A stretch of 6,632 bases of DNA from an uncultured Nitrospinaceae bacterium (GTDB lineage: Bacteria > Nitrospinota > Nitrospinia > Nitrospinales > VA-1), in contig CAJWLY010000086.1 in assembly GCA_913043155.1 (NCBI GenBank), positions 1 through 6,632 of the forward strand, written 5' to 3'. Each line of letters starts with the position of its first letter. The stretch's first letter is position 1. Below, piece by piece: positions 1 to 6,632 of this stretch. The notes beneath the pieces were generated by a model. That model was not told the origin of the DNA. It did no database searches and saw nothing but the letters and a program-made list of their open reading frames with translations. The position numbers and the translations under genes were made by a program.

Positions 1-1
1 A

Positions 2-142
2 GAGGTTTCCGCAAATTCTTCCTTCTATACATTTCATCAGCAATTTAAAACCTATTCTTTCTCTCCGAAACCGAACGACTTTCCCGACCCAGTCTTTCAG
101 TATCAACTCCGAGAACGCTCTCCGCCTTTTCTTTCCATTTAG
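2..142 (+). CDS. Possible 3' end of an upstream gene (partial, unrecognised)
   Basis: An open frame of 46 codons enters from the left edge and ends at TAG 140-142. The translation is rich in Phe, Tyr, Ser and Pro, contains the stretch FHQQFKTYSFSPKPNDFPDP and ends in RERSPPFLSI. I do not recognise it. Small periplasmic or membrane proteins (CzcI-like and others) often lie directly upstream of czcC genes and end in Pro-rich tails, so such a gene is conceivable, but that is inference from position only. Against it: the region is pyrimidine-rich on this strand, which makes stop codons scarce by chance. A second frame, from base 3 to the TAG at 156-158, is open for 51 codons, so openness alone proves little. 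If real, the gap to the next start at 253 is 110 bases. Confidence 0.27.
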   Translation, partial: EVSANSSFYTFHQQFKTYSFSPKPNDFPDPVFQYQLRERSPPFLSI

Positions 143-252
143 TTTCTACAACCAATAGTCAATAAACGCATCCCGATTCAATCGTTTCGCATGACCAGGA
201 ATCATGGAAACGCCTCGGTATGGCATCGGTTTATTTTTTAAGGAATAGATCC
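143..252 (+). other. Leader region upstream of the efflux operon
   Basis: This is the only non-coding space before the operon, so a promoter and any metal-responsive operator would be expected here or further left. I see no convincing pair of -35 and -10 boxes. Two weak patterns are present: the dyad CATGA (190-194) / TCATG (202-206) with a 7-base spacer, and the direct repeat TCGGT at 215-219 and 226-230, an 11-base (one helical turn) period. Both are short enough to be chance. No MerR-type long palindrome is visible in the expected spacer position. Confidence 0.3.
239..245 (+). promoter_or_regulatory. Ribosome binding site deciding the czcC-like start at 253
   Basis: The sequence TAAGGAA lies with its AGGA core 8 bases before ATG 253, a good Shine-Dalgarno position. 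The alternative in-frame ATG at 220 has no comparable purine-rich motif at the right distance. It would also add eleven residues (MASVYFLRNRS) in front of an otherwise standard signal peptide. The site therefore supports 253 as the start. Confidence 0.65.
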
Positions 253-1578
253 ATGAAACGCTTTTTTATTTTCTGGAGCGTTGCATCTCTGTTTGGTATC
301 GCGTTATTTTCTACCGCCTTCGCCGAACCGGAGGGAAAGCTTCAGATCGAAAACAACAGTTCCCTAAACCTCACGCTTAAGGAAGCTGCCGCCAAAGCTC
401 TGCTTCAGAACCCGAGCTTGTCGGCCTTTTCATTGGAAAAACGAGTGAGGGAGGCTCGAACCCTGCAGTCTAGCCTGCTTCCCAACCCAAAGCTGGAAAT
501 TGCGGTTGACGATGCAATGGGATCGGGAAATCTCAGTGGGTTCGGCCGTTCCGAAATGACGGTTCGACTTGGGCAATTGATTGAACTCGGCGGCAAACGG
601 GCGGCCAGGACAAATGCCAGTCGGATTGCGGAGAAGGTGGCCGACTGGAATTACAACAGCAAACGTTTGGACGTATTGACGGATGTGAACAAGGCATTTG
701 TGGATGTTCTCAAGGCTCAGCATAAGGTTTCCCTTGCGGAAGACCTAATTGAGTTGGGAGCCCAGTTTTTCAATGCGGTCAGAGAAAGGGTAGAAGCGGG
801 AAAGGTGGCCCCAATCGAAAAAACCAGAGCCGGAGTTGTCCTTTCCACTTTTAAGATCGAAATGAAGAGAGCAAAGCTGGTGTTGGAGCAATCTCGAAGA
901 AAATTATCCTCTACATGGGGAAGCACCGAACCTGAATTTGTATCGGTTGTTGGTAACCTGTTTGAAATCTTCCCGATACCTCCCTTAGAGCCTCTTAACC
1001 ACAGAATATCTCGAACTCCCTACCTTCAGCGCTGGGAAACCGAGCAGGAACGACGCCAGGCCGTGGTCGATCTGGAACGGTCCAAAAGTATTGCAGATGT
1101 GACACTTAAGGGAGGGTACCGGCGGTTAGAGGAAACCGATGATAATGCGATAACCTTCGGAATTTCCATCCCACTCAATTTTTTCAATCGAAATCAGGGA
1201 GCAATTTCAGAGGCTCGGCACAAGTTGGCCCAAACTAAAGAGGAGCGACGAGCCGCCAAACTCGAAATAGCCCAAACCTTTTTGGAAGCGTATCAGGCCC
1301 TTGTCTTTGCTCATTCCCAAGCCAGCACCCTCCAATCTGAAATTATGCCTGCTGTCCAAAAAGGTTTTGACGCTGTTAACGAAGGCTATCGCTTCGGCAA
1401 ATTCGGATTTCTCGATGTCGTGGACAGCCAGAAAACCCTGTTTCAAACGAACGAGCAGTATCTGGATGCCCTGGCCGGATATCATAAAGCCCTTGCAGAG
1501 GTAAACCGAATGACGAATGGGTTGAGATTTGTAGACAATATTCCCGGAAGCCAGACAACGAGGGAGAGCGCTGAATGA
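253..1578 (+). CDS. czcC: Outer-membrane efflux factor, TolC/CzcC-like
   Basis: This is the outer-membrane channel of the pump, 441 residues from the chosen start; trimers of this family form a barrel and periplasmic tunnel through which the substrate leaves the cell. Residues 1-24 are a typical Sec signal peptide (MKR, then a hydrophobic core, cleavage likely after AFA-24). There is no cysteine in the whole translation, so it is not a lipoprotein, unlike many OprM/CusC relatives. Two outer-membrane-efflux-protein repeats are visible. The first starts about residue 40 (LTLKEAAAKALLQNPSL), with LPNP at 76-79 and GQLIELGGKR at 107-116. The second starts about residue 270, with SIPLNFFNRNQG at 305-316, a phrase characteristic of CzcC-type proteins. 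The long Ala/Glu/Lys-rich stretches after each fit the coiled-coil tunnel helices. The stop overlaps the adaptor start (ATGA), showing operon organisation. Family is secure; the CzcC label rests on motifs and on the neighbouring CzcA-like pump. Confidence 0.93.
   Translation: MKRFFIFWSVASLFGIALFSTAFAEPEGKLQIENNSSLNLTLKEAAAKALLQNPSLSAFSLEKRVREARTLQSSLLPNPKLEIAVDDAMGSGNLSGFGRSEMTVRLGQLIELGGKRAARTNASRIAEKVADWNYNSKRLDVLTDVNKAFVDVLKAQHKVSLAEDLIELGAQFFNAVRERVEAGKVAPIEKTRAGVVLSTFKIEMKRAKLVLEQSRRKLSSTWGSTEPEFVSVVGNLFEIFPIPPLEPLNHRISRTPYLQRWETEQERRQAVVDLERSKSIADVTLKGGYRRLEETDDNAITFGISIPLNFFNRNQGAISEARHKLAQTKEERRAAKLEIAQTFLEAYQALVFAHSQASTLQSEIMPAVQKGFDAVNEGYRFGKFGFLDVVDSQKTLFQTNEQYLDALAGYHKALAEVNRMTNGLRFVDNIPGSQTTRESAE
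1560..1568 (+). promoter_or_regulatory. Ribosome binding site of the adaptor gene
   Basis: GAGGGAGAG lies inside the last codons of the preceding gene, six bases before ATG 1575. It is strong and well spaced. Together with the ATGA overlap it suggests that the adaptor is translated both independently and by coupling to the upstream gene. Confidence 0.7.
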
Positions 1579-3338
1579 AAACTCGATTCCCCTTTTCAGT
1601 TATCGTCATTTTAGGTCTCGGAATACTCCTGGGAATTCTGATATTACGAATGGAGCCTCAGACTGCACTCGAATCCGATGATCAGGGGCACGTGAATCGC
1701 TCCTACGATGACTCAATTGAACGAGGCCCCCATGGAGGCTGGTTATTTTCAGACAATGATTTCCAGTTGGAGGTGGCTATTTATGAAAAAGGGATCCCCC
1801 CTCAATTCAGGGTTTATCCCGGCAGGGTTTCAGGCGAAAACATCCCCCCCAGTGAAGTGGACTTGATCATCGAACTGAAACGCCTGGACCGCGTGGACTC
1901 AATAAGCTTTAAGTCTACCCCGGATTTTCTTATCGGCAACCAAACCGTAGAAGAGCCCCACTCATTTGAAGTAGATATCAAGGCTCGCTGGCAGGGCAAG
2001 GACTATGCTTGGCAATTTTCTCAAATTGAGGCCCGCGCCGAGATTTCCGCAGAAGCGCTCGAGACCGCGGAAATAACGACAGAAATAGCAGGCCCCGTTA
2101 AGATAAAAACCGTTCACCGATTAACGGGAGAAATCGGAGTCAATGAGGAAAGGGTCGTCCACATTGTCCCTCGTCTAAGCGGAGTGGTCAGGAAAGTTTT
2201 TAAGGATTTGGGCGACCACGTGAGAGAAGGTGAGTTACTCGCCATTCTGGAGAGTCGAGAGCTTGCGGACATCAAGGTCAATTACCTCGCCGCTGTGAAG
2301 CAATTGAAGCTGGCAGTGGCAGACTTGAAAAGGGAAACGCGTGTTTATGAAAACACCCGAACGATGCTGAAACTTCTTGAACAGCAATCGGACCCTGAAG
2401 AGATTTATCGGCATTTGAATAATCTTGTCATTGGTAAGAATCGCGAGCTTCTTATCCCAGCCTACTCCAAGCTGCAATTGACCGATTCGGTTTACCGACG
2501 AGAAAAGCAGCTGCATGAAAAAGGAATTTCTTCTGAATCGGAGTATCTTCTCGCCCTGGAGGACTATAAGAGCGCCGAAGCAAAATATGTAGCTCTGAGG
2601 GAAAAAATCGAATACGACGGAGATTGGACCATCCGGCAGAAACAAAGAACCGCCGAGATGGGTCAATTGAACCTGCAAACTGCTACTCAAAAGTTATTGG
2701 CGCTGGGTTTATCAACTTCGGAAATTGAACGACTGGGCACGCAGGAAAAACTCACACTCACTCAATATGAACTACGGTCTTCTTTGAGCGGAACCGTGAT
2801 ACAAAAGCATCTCACCATCGGGGAAGCGCTGGAAAAAGATGACAATATTTTTGTTTTGGTCGACCTGTCCGACGTCTGGGTCAACATTGCTATCCCTGCG
2901 AAGAATCTCAAAGCGGTGAAACTTGGGCAGAAGGTGAGGGTGAAAAATGAGCCGATGGGAATCGAGGGAACGGGTCGATTGACCTATCTGAGCTCCATCA
3001 TCGACGAAAAAAACCGAACCGTTACAGGGCGGGTGGTCATTCCTAACCCCAGAAAACTCTGGCGCCCGGGAACTTTTGTCAGCGGCGAACTGGTTGTGGA
3101 AGAACGGGCTGTCCCCATTGCCATAAAAGCCGAGGCCATTCAGAATCTGCGCGACTGGGCCGTTGTCTTTGTGAAGTATGGAGATCTCTTTGAAGGTCGC
3201 CCTCTCCAGCTTGGAGCCAATGACGGAACCTGGGTTGAGGTGTTAAACGGCTTATCCGCTGGAGAAAATTACGTCGTGAAAAATAGTTTTGCCGTGAAAG
3301 CCGAAATCGAAAAATCCGGAGCTACCCATCAACATTAG
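1575..3338 (+). CDS. czcB: Periplasmic adaptor (membrane fusion protein) of HME-RND pump, CzcB-like
   Basis: This adaptor joins the inner-membrane pump to the outer-membrane channel; relatives also bind metal in the periplasm. It has 587 residues, somewhat longer than the classical CzcB (about 520, from memory). Residues 8-24 are a single hydrophobic anchor, so the rest is periplasmic. Next comes an N-terminal beta domain with GPHGGW at 51-56 and EEPHSF around His129, a block typical of one CzcB-type subfamily. The first lipoyl half lies about 192-236 (VVHIVPRLSGVV, then GDHVREGELLAILESREL). An alpha-hairpin spans about 237-395, the second lipoyl half about 398-433 (YELRSSLSGTV to VDLSDVWV), then beta-barrel and membrane-proximal domains. 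The C-terminus ends in HQH. The hairpin carries about 46 extra residues (roughly 261-306) before YRREKQLHEKGISS. The Met-rich sites of the Cu/Ag adaptor CusB are not seen. Start chosen by the strong binding site and the anchor helix. Confidence 0.92.
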   Translation: MKTRFPFSVIVILGLGILLGILILRMEPQTALESDDQGHVNRSYDDSIERGPHGGWLFSDNDFQLEVAIYEKGIPPQFRVYPGRVSGENIPPSEVDLIIELKRLDRVDSISFKSTPDFLIGNQTVEEPHSFEVDIKARWQGKDYAWQFSQIEARAEISAEALETAEITTEIAGPVKIKTVHRLTGEIGVNEERVVHIVPRLSGVVRKVFKDLGDHVREGELLAILESRELADIKVNYLAAVKQLKLAVADLKRETRVYENTRTMLKLLEQQSDPEEIYRHLNNLVIGKNRELLIPAYSKLQLTDSVYRREKQLHEKGISSESEYLLALEDYKSAEAKYVALREKIEYDGDWTIRQKQRTAEMGQLNLQTATQKLLALGLSTSEIERLGTQEKLTLTQYELRSSLSGTVIQKHLTIGEALEKDDNIFVLVDLSDVWVNIAIPAKNLKAVKLGQKVRVKNEPMGIEGTGRLTYLSSIIDEKNRTVTGRVVIPNPRKLWRPGTFVSGELVVEERAVPIAIKAEAIQNLRDWAVVFVKYGDLFEGRPLQLGANDGTWVEVLNGLSAGENYVVKNSFAVKAEIEKSGATHQH

Positions 3339-3359
3339 ATGAAATCAGATTATGCTTAA
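3336..3359 (+). other. Adaptor-pump gene junction with a six-codon frame and no clear ribosome binding site
   Basis: The adaptor ends with TAG 3336-3338, and 13 bases separate it from the pump start. An ATG directly after the stop (3339) opens a frame of six codons, MKSDYA, ending TAA 3357-3359, which overlaps the pump's first codons in another frame. Upstream of ATG 3352 only weak purine runs (GATGAAA) are present and no GGAG-like core. Translation of the pump probably depends on ribosomes arriving from the adaptor gene. Whether the tiny frame is ever translated cannot be told from sequence. Confidence 0.35.
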
Positions 3360-6300
3360 TACGTTCACACAATTCTCCATCAAGCAAAGATTGTTCGTGA
3401 TTGTTACCACCATCGGTATGGCCGCCGTTGGAGTTTACAACTTTCTAATTCTCCCTATTGATGCCGTTCCAGATATCACCAACGTTCAGGTTCAGATCAA
3501 TACCGAAGCTCCGGGCTTCACTCCTCTAGAAGTTGAGCAACGGATTACCTTCCCGGTGGAAACAGCCATTGCCGGAACACCGAAGTTGAGTCATACCCGC
3601 TCCCTTTCACGGTACGGCTTGTCTCAAGTGACTGCCATCTTTGAGGATGATACAGATATCTACTTTGCAAGACAGTTGATCAGCACCCGCCTGCAGGAAG
3701 CTAAAGAGATTTTGCCCACCGGGACAAATCCCACTATGGGCCCGATCGCCACCGGTCTCGGGGAAATTTTCATGTGGTCCGTGGAAAGGGAAGACCAGCC
3801 TTCGGGTGCGGATCAGGAACCTTCCTCTTTAATGGAGCTGAGGGCGGTTCAGGATTGGATCATTCGACCTCAACTGCTCAATGTTCCGGGTGTCACGGAG
3901 GTCAATAGTGTCGGTGGTTATACCAAGCAGTATCACGTCGCTCCCGATCCCGAAAAATTGATCGCCTTTGGAATTAATTTTCACGATGTGATGGAAGCTT
4001 TGAGTAAAAATAACGCGAACGCGGGTGCCGGATACATCGAGCACCAGGGCGAACAGTATCTGATTCGATCTCCCGGCCAGGTGAGCAGTTTGGAAGACAT
4101 CCGCCGGATTGTTCTGGGAACACATAATGGTGTTCCTATATACGTACAAGATGTGGCAGAGGTTGAACTGGGAAAGGAACTCCGAACCGGTGCGGCGACG
4201 TTGAACGGAATGGAAGCCGTTTTAGGAACCGTTTTCATGCTGAAAGGCGAAAACAGCCGTGCGGTTTCATTGGGCGTTGCTGAGAGAATGAAAGAAATCA
4301 ACCGAACGCTGCCTCAGGGGATTGTTGCCAAAACTCTTTATGATCGTACCCGCTTGGTGAACGCCACTTTGAGAACGGTGCGGAACAATCTATTCGAAGG
4401 AGCATTGCTGGTTATTGTGGTCCTTTTCCTTTTGCTTGGGAATTTCCGTGCGGCGCTCATCACCGCCCTGGTGATCCCGCTTTCCATGTTGTTTGCGGTA
4501 ACCGGCATGGTGAGCAACCGAATCAGCGGAAATCTTCTCAGCCTGGGCGCGATCGACTTTGGAATCATCGTCGATGGAGCCGTGATCATTGTTGAAAACT
4601 GCTACCGCAGGTTGGCGGAAGAACAAAAAAGATTTAGACGGACACTCAGCAAGGAAGAGCGTCTCTCCATTACTAGAGAAGCCACACGTGAGGTTTCCCG
4701 CCCAAGTATTTTCGGTGTTTTCATCATTATGATCGTTTACCTTCCCATCCTTACCCTGACCGGAATTGAGGGTAAGATGTTTCATCCCATGGCATTTACG
4801 GTTTTAGCCGCGTTGACAGGAGCGATGATTCTGTCACTGACTTTCATTCCCGCTATGATTGCCCAGTTTGCCTCCGACGAGATGTCCGACAAGGAAATCC
4901 CTCTACTTCGCTGGGCGAAGAAAATCTACGCTCCCTTGCTCGATTACTCTCTCGCCAATCGCTCCGTGATCGTCAGCTTTGCAGCCGTACTTGTTGTCCT
5001 CAGCTTGTTATTGGCTACGAAAATGGGAACCGAGTTTCTTCCAACTTTGGATGAAGGGGACATGACCATTCATGCCCTGCGGGTGACTGGAACCAGCCTA
5101 TCACAGGCGGTTTCGATGCAGGATGCCGTCGAAAATAAGATTAAGGAACTTCCTGAAATCGATTACGTGTTCTCAAAGATTGGGACCGCCGATATTGCCA
5201 CTGATCCCATGCCGCCAAGCGTGGCGGATGTGTTCGCCATTGTAAAACCACGCTCCCAGTGGCCCGATCCAGAGGCTTCCAAATCCGACTTCATTCGAAG
5301 ACTGGAAGAAAAATTAGCGCAGGCACCGGGAAATAAATACGAGATTACCCAACCGATCGAGATGCGGTTTAACGAGTTGATCGCGGGCGTCAGAAGCGAT
5401 GTGGCCGTTAAAATTTTTGGGGATGATATGGAAAAGCTTGTTTCCTCGGCAGGTAAGATTGAACATATCCTTGCAGATATTTCCGGAGCTGCAGATGTAA
5501 GAATGGAGCAGGTCACCGGACTTCCTGTATTGACGCTGGAGTTGGACCGTGACGAAATGGCACGGTTAGGGCTTAATGTTTCCGATGTTCAGGATGCGGT
5601 AAAAATTGCTATTGGGGGAAAGAGTGCGGGGCAAGTGTTTGAGGGCGATCGGCGTTTTGATTTACTCGTTCGGCTTCCGGAAGACACCCGTATGGACGTT
5701 GAGCTTCTTAAAAAGATACCGATTCCCCTTCCTCAACAGCGCTCCCGTACGACTATCTCAACCGTTGTTCTTACGGACCCAAGCGACAAGTTCACTTATA
5801 TCCCGTTGGGTGCGGTTGTGAATTTCAAAGTATTAACGGGACCTAGCCAGATCAGCCGGGAAAACAGTAAAAGGCGCGTGGTGGTCACTGCAAATATCCG
5901 GGGGAGGGATCTGGGTTCATTCGTTAAGGAAGCGCAAGAGGCGATCAGGGAGAAGGTTTCCCTGCCATCGGGTTATTGGGTTTCCTGGGGAGGGCAATTC
6001 GAACACTTGATTTCAGCCGCCAAACGCCTTTGGATTGTCGTTCCGGTCACCCTGGCGTTGATCTTCCTCCTCCTTTTTAGTGCATTTGGATCAGTAAAAA
6101 ATGCCTTACTTGTTTTTACAGGCGTGCCCCTGGCCTTGACCGGGGGCTTCCTTTCACTTTGGATGCGCGGTATTCCTTTATCTATTTCGGCGGCTGTGGG
6201 TTTTATCGCCTTGTCCGGAGTCGCAGTGTTGAACGGAATCGTTATGATTTCCTTCATCAGCAAACTCAGAAATCAGGGAACTCCTCTCGACGATGCCATT

Positions 6301-6510
6301 CGGCAAGGGTCGCTCACCCGATTGCGACCTGTACTGATGACCGCTTTGGTTGCCTCCCTGGGGTTCATCCCCATGGCCCTGGCAACCGGAACCGGCGCAG
6401 AAGTTCAGCGCCCCCTAGCGACGGTGGTAATCGGTGGAATTATATCCTCCACAACCCTCACCCTGTTCGTTCTGCCAGCCTTGTATCGGAGCTTTCATGC
6501 AGCTAAGTAG
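3352..6510 (+). CDS. czcA: Heavy-metal RND efflux pump, CzcA-like, proton-driven
   Basis: This inner-membrane trimeric antiporter exports metal cations in exchange for protons. It has 1052 residues, full length for the family (CzcA about 1063). The expected RND plan is visible. TM1 lies at about 12-31, followed by LPIDAVPDITNVQVQINT and the first porter domain. TM2-TM6 lie from about 350 to 530, TM7 about 539-558, a second porter domain begins with TEFLPTLDEGD, and TM8-TM12 run from about 894 to the end. TM4 holds DFGIIVDGAVIIVEN with D402, D408 and E415, the proton/cation-relay triad known from Cupriavidus CzcA, at the same numbering. Residues 610-628 (IGTADIATDPMPPSVADVF) also match the CzcA pattern. 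The CusA-type signature for monovalent Cu/Ag (GAMxDAAIVMIEN) is absent. Zn/Co/Cd, or Ni, is therefore the likely substrate set. The start is fixed: TGA 3340-3342 lies in frame just upstream, and the next Met lies inside TM1. No frameshift or missing segment is seen. Confidence 0.95.
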   Translation: MLNTFTQFSIKQRLFVIVTTIGMAAVGVYNFLILPIDAVPDITNVQVQINTEAPGFTPLEVEQRITFPVETAIAGTPKLSHTRSLSRYGLSQVTAIFEDDTDIYFARQLISTRLQEAKEILPTGTNPTMGPIATGLGEIFMWSVEREDQPSGADQEPSSLMELRAVQDWIIRPQLLNVPGVTEVNSVGGYTKQYHVAPDPEKLIAFGINFHDVMEALSKNNANAGAGYIEHQGEQYLIRSPGQVSSLEDIRRIVLGTHNGVPIYVQDVAEVELGKELRTGAATLNGMEAVLGTVFMLKGENSRAVSLGVAERMKEINRTLPQGIVAKTLYDRTRLVNATLRTVRNNLFEGALLVIVVLFLLLGNFRAALITALVIPLSMLFAVTGMVSNRISGNLLSLGAIDFGIIVDGAVIIVENCYRRLAEEQKRFRRTLSKEERLSITREATREVSRPSIFGVFIIMIVYLPILTLTGIEGKMFHPMAFTVLAALTGAMILSLTFIPAMIAQFASDEMSDKEIPLLRWAKKIYAPLLDYSLANRSVIVSFAAVLVVLSLLLATKMGTEFLPTLDEGDMTIHALRVTGTSLSQAVSMQDAVENKIKELPEIDYVFSKIGTADIATDPMPPSVADVFAIVKPRSQWPDPEASKSDFIRRLEEKLAQAPGNKYEITQPIEMRFNELIAGVRSDVAVKIFGDDMEKLVSSAGKIEHILADISGAADVRMEQVTGLPVLTLELDRDEMARLGLNVSDVQDAVKIAIGGKSAGQVFEGDRRFDLLVRLPEDTRMDVELLKKIPIPLPQQRSRTTISTVVLTDPSDKFTYIPLGAVVNFKVLTGPSQISRENSKRRVVVTANIRGRDLGSFVKEAQEAIREKVSLPSGYWVSWGGQFEHLISAAKRLWIVVPVTLALIFLLLFSAFGSVKNALLVFTGVPLALTGGFLSLWMRGIPLSISAAVGFIALSGVAVLNGIVMISFISKLRNQGTPLDDAIRQGSLTRLRPVLMTALVASLGFIPMALATGTGAEVQRPLATVVIGGIISSTTLTLFVLPALYRSFHAAK

Positions 6511-6548
6511 ATTTATTGAGCATTCACCAGTTAAATGAGAAAAACAGG
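6511..6548. other. Short AT-rich gap after the pump gene, no terminator found
   Basis: Between the pump stop and the possible convergent reading frame there are 38 bases. I looked for a GC-rich stem followed by a T run on either strand and found none. The operon may end by a Rho-type mechanism or further downstream of the window. Confidence 0.4.
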
Positions 6549-6632
6549 TTAAAACAGTAGCAGGACACCGATTGGAGCTGCAAAACCTAAGACAAATAAA
6601 ACAAAGTTTATAATTTGAAGTAAAAGAAAATT
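6549..6632 (-). CDS. Possible C-terminal end of a convergent membrane protein (partial)
   Basis: Read on the - strand from the right edge, one frame stays open for 27 codons and ends at TAA (bases 6551-6549). The translation is almost wholly hydrophobic: LLLQIINFVLFVLGFAAPIG followed by VLLLF and the stop. It has only three polar residues, two Asn and one Gln, and resembles a final transmembrane helix. If real, a membrane-protein gene lies to the right and converges on the pump operon with 38 bases between the two stops. Caution: this strand is T-rich here and T-rich codons give hydrophobic residues by default, so a chance frame is possible. I do not recognise the protein. The frame is too short to appear as an ordinary open reading frame within the window. 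Confidence 0.33.
   Translation of the reverse strand, partial: NFLLLQIINFVLFVLGFAAPIGVLLLF

Noticed and set aside
1..45. - strand start codons near the left edge suggesting a divergent gene
   Set aside because: ATG codons exist (for example a frame reading MKCIEGRICGN toward the edge) but without a ribosome binding site and with only about a dozen codons visible.
220..252. Earlier in-frame start (ATG 220) for the outer-membrane factor
   Set aside because: It lacks a well-spaced ribosome binding site and would add a polar eleven-residue extension before a perfect signal peptide; ATG 253 has TAAGGAA at the right distance.
2235..2690. Long - strand open frame (151 codons) inside the adaptor gene
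   Set aside because: It lies wholly opposite a gene with clear family motifs, has no recognisable domain of its own, and shows the usual pattern of an antisense shadow.
4390..4785. - strand open frame of 131 codons opposite the pump's TM2-TM6 region
   Set aside because: Antisense shadow of a well-supported transmembrane coding region; its polar His/Asp/Lys-rich product mirrors hydrophobic codons on the other strand.
6159..6506. + strand open frame of 115 codons in another frame near the pump's C-terminus
   Set aside because: Fully inside the TM9-TM12 coding region, no ribosome binding site that I can see, and no recognisable protein features.
6546..6590. Possible stem-loop terminator (AGGTT ... 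AACCT) in the tail
   Set aside because: The arms are only five bases, the loop is about 30 bases, inner pairing is poor, and no T run follows; not a credible intrinsic terminator.

Overview
The window holds one complete three-gene operon for a tripartite heavy-metal efflux pump of the HME-RND type (CzcCBA-like), all on the + strand. It requires a Gram-negative, two-membrane cell: there is an outer-membrane factor with a signal peptide, an inner-membrane-anchored periplasmic adaptor, and a 12-helix RND pump. Base composition of the genes is close to balanced and codon use looks even across all three, so nothing suggests recent piecemeal assembly. The sequence alone does not fix the phylum. A proteobacterial or Nitrospinota/Nitrospirota-like host would fit, but this is only an impression.

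Layout. Bases 1-252 are a pyrimidine-rich leader with no firmly supported gene; one open frame entering from the left edge might be the 3' end of an upstream gene. Bases 253-1578 encode the TolC/CzcC-like outer-membrane factor. Bases 1575-3338 encode the CzcB-like adaptor, overlapping the previous gene by the four bases ATGA. Bases 3352-6510 encode the CzcA-like pump after a 13-base gap without a clear ribosome binding site. Bases 6511-6632 are AT-rich (about 30% GC by hand count). On the - strand they contain a short hydrophobic open frame that could be the C-terminal end of a convergent membrane-protein gene.

How the parts work together. The pump takes up metal cation from the periplasm and/or cytoplasm and is driven by proton influx. 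The adaptor links it to the outer-membrane channel and may hand over metal, and the channel releases the ion outside. The pump has the acidic triad D402/D408/E415 in transmembrane helix 4, with the same numbering as I recall for the Cupriavidus CzcA. It also has the CzcA-type periplasmic stretch around residues 610-628. This points to divalent cations (Zn/Co/Cd, possibly Ni) rather than Cu(I)/Ag(I). No metal-responsive regulator, RNA gene, mobile element or CRISPR array is visible. I do not see an undescribed system here; the observations below are mostly details of a known pump type.
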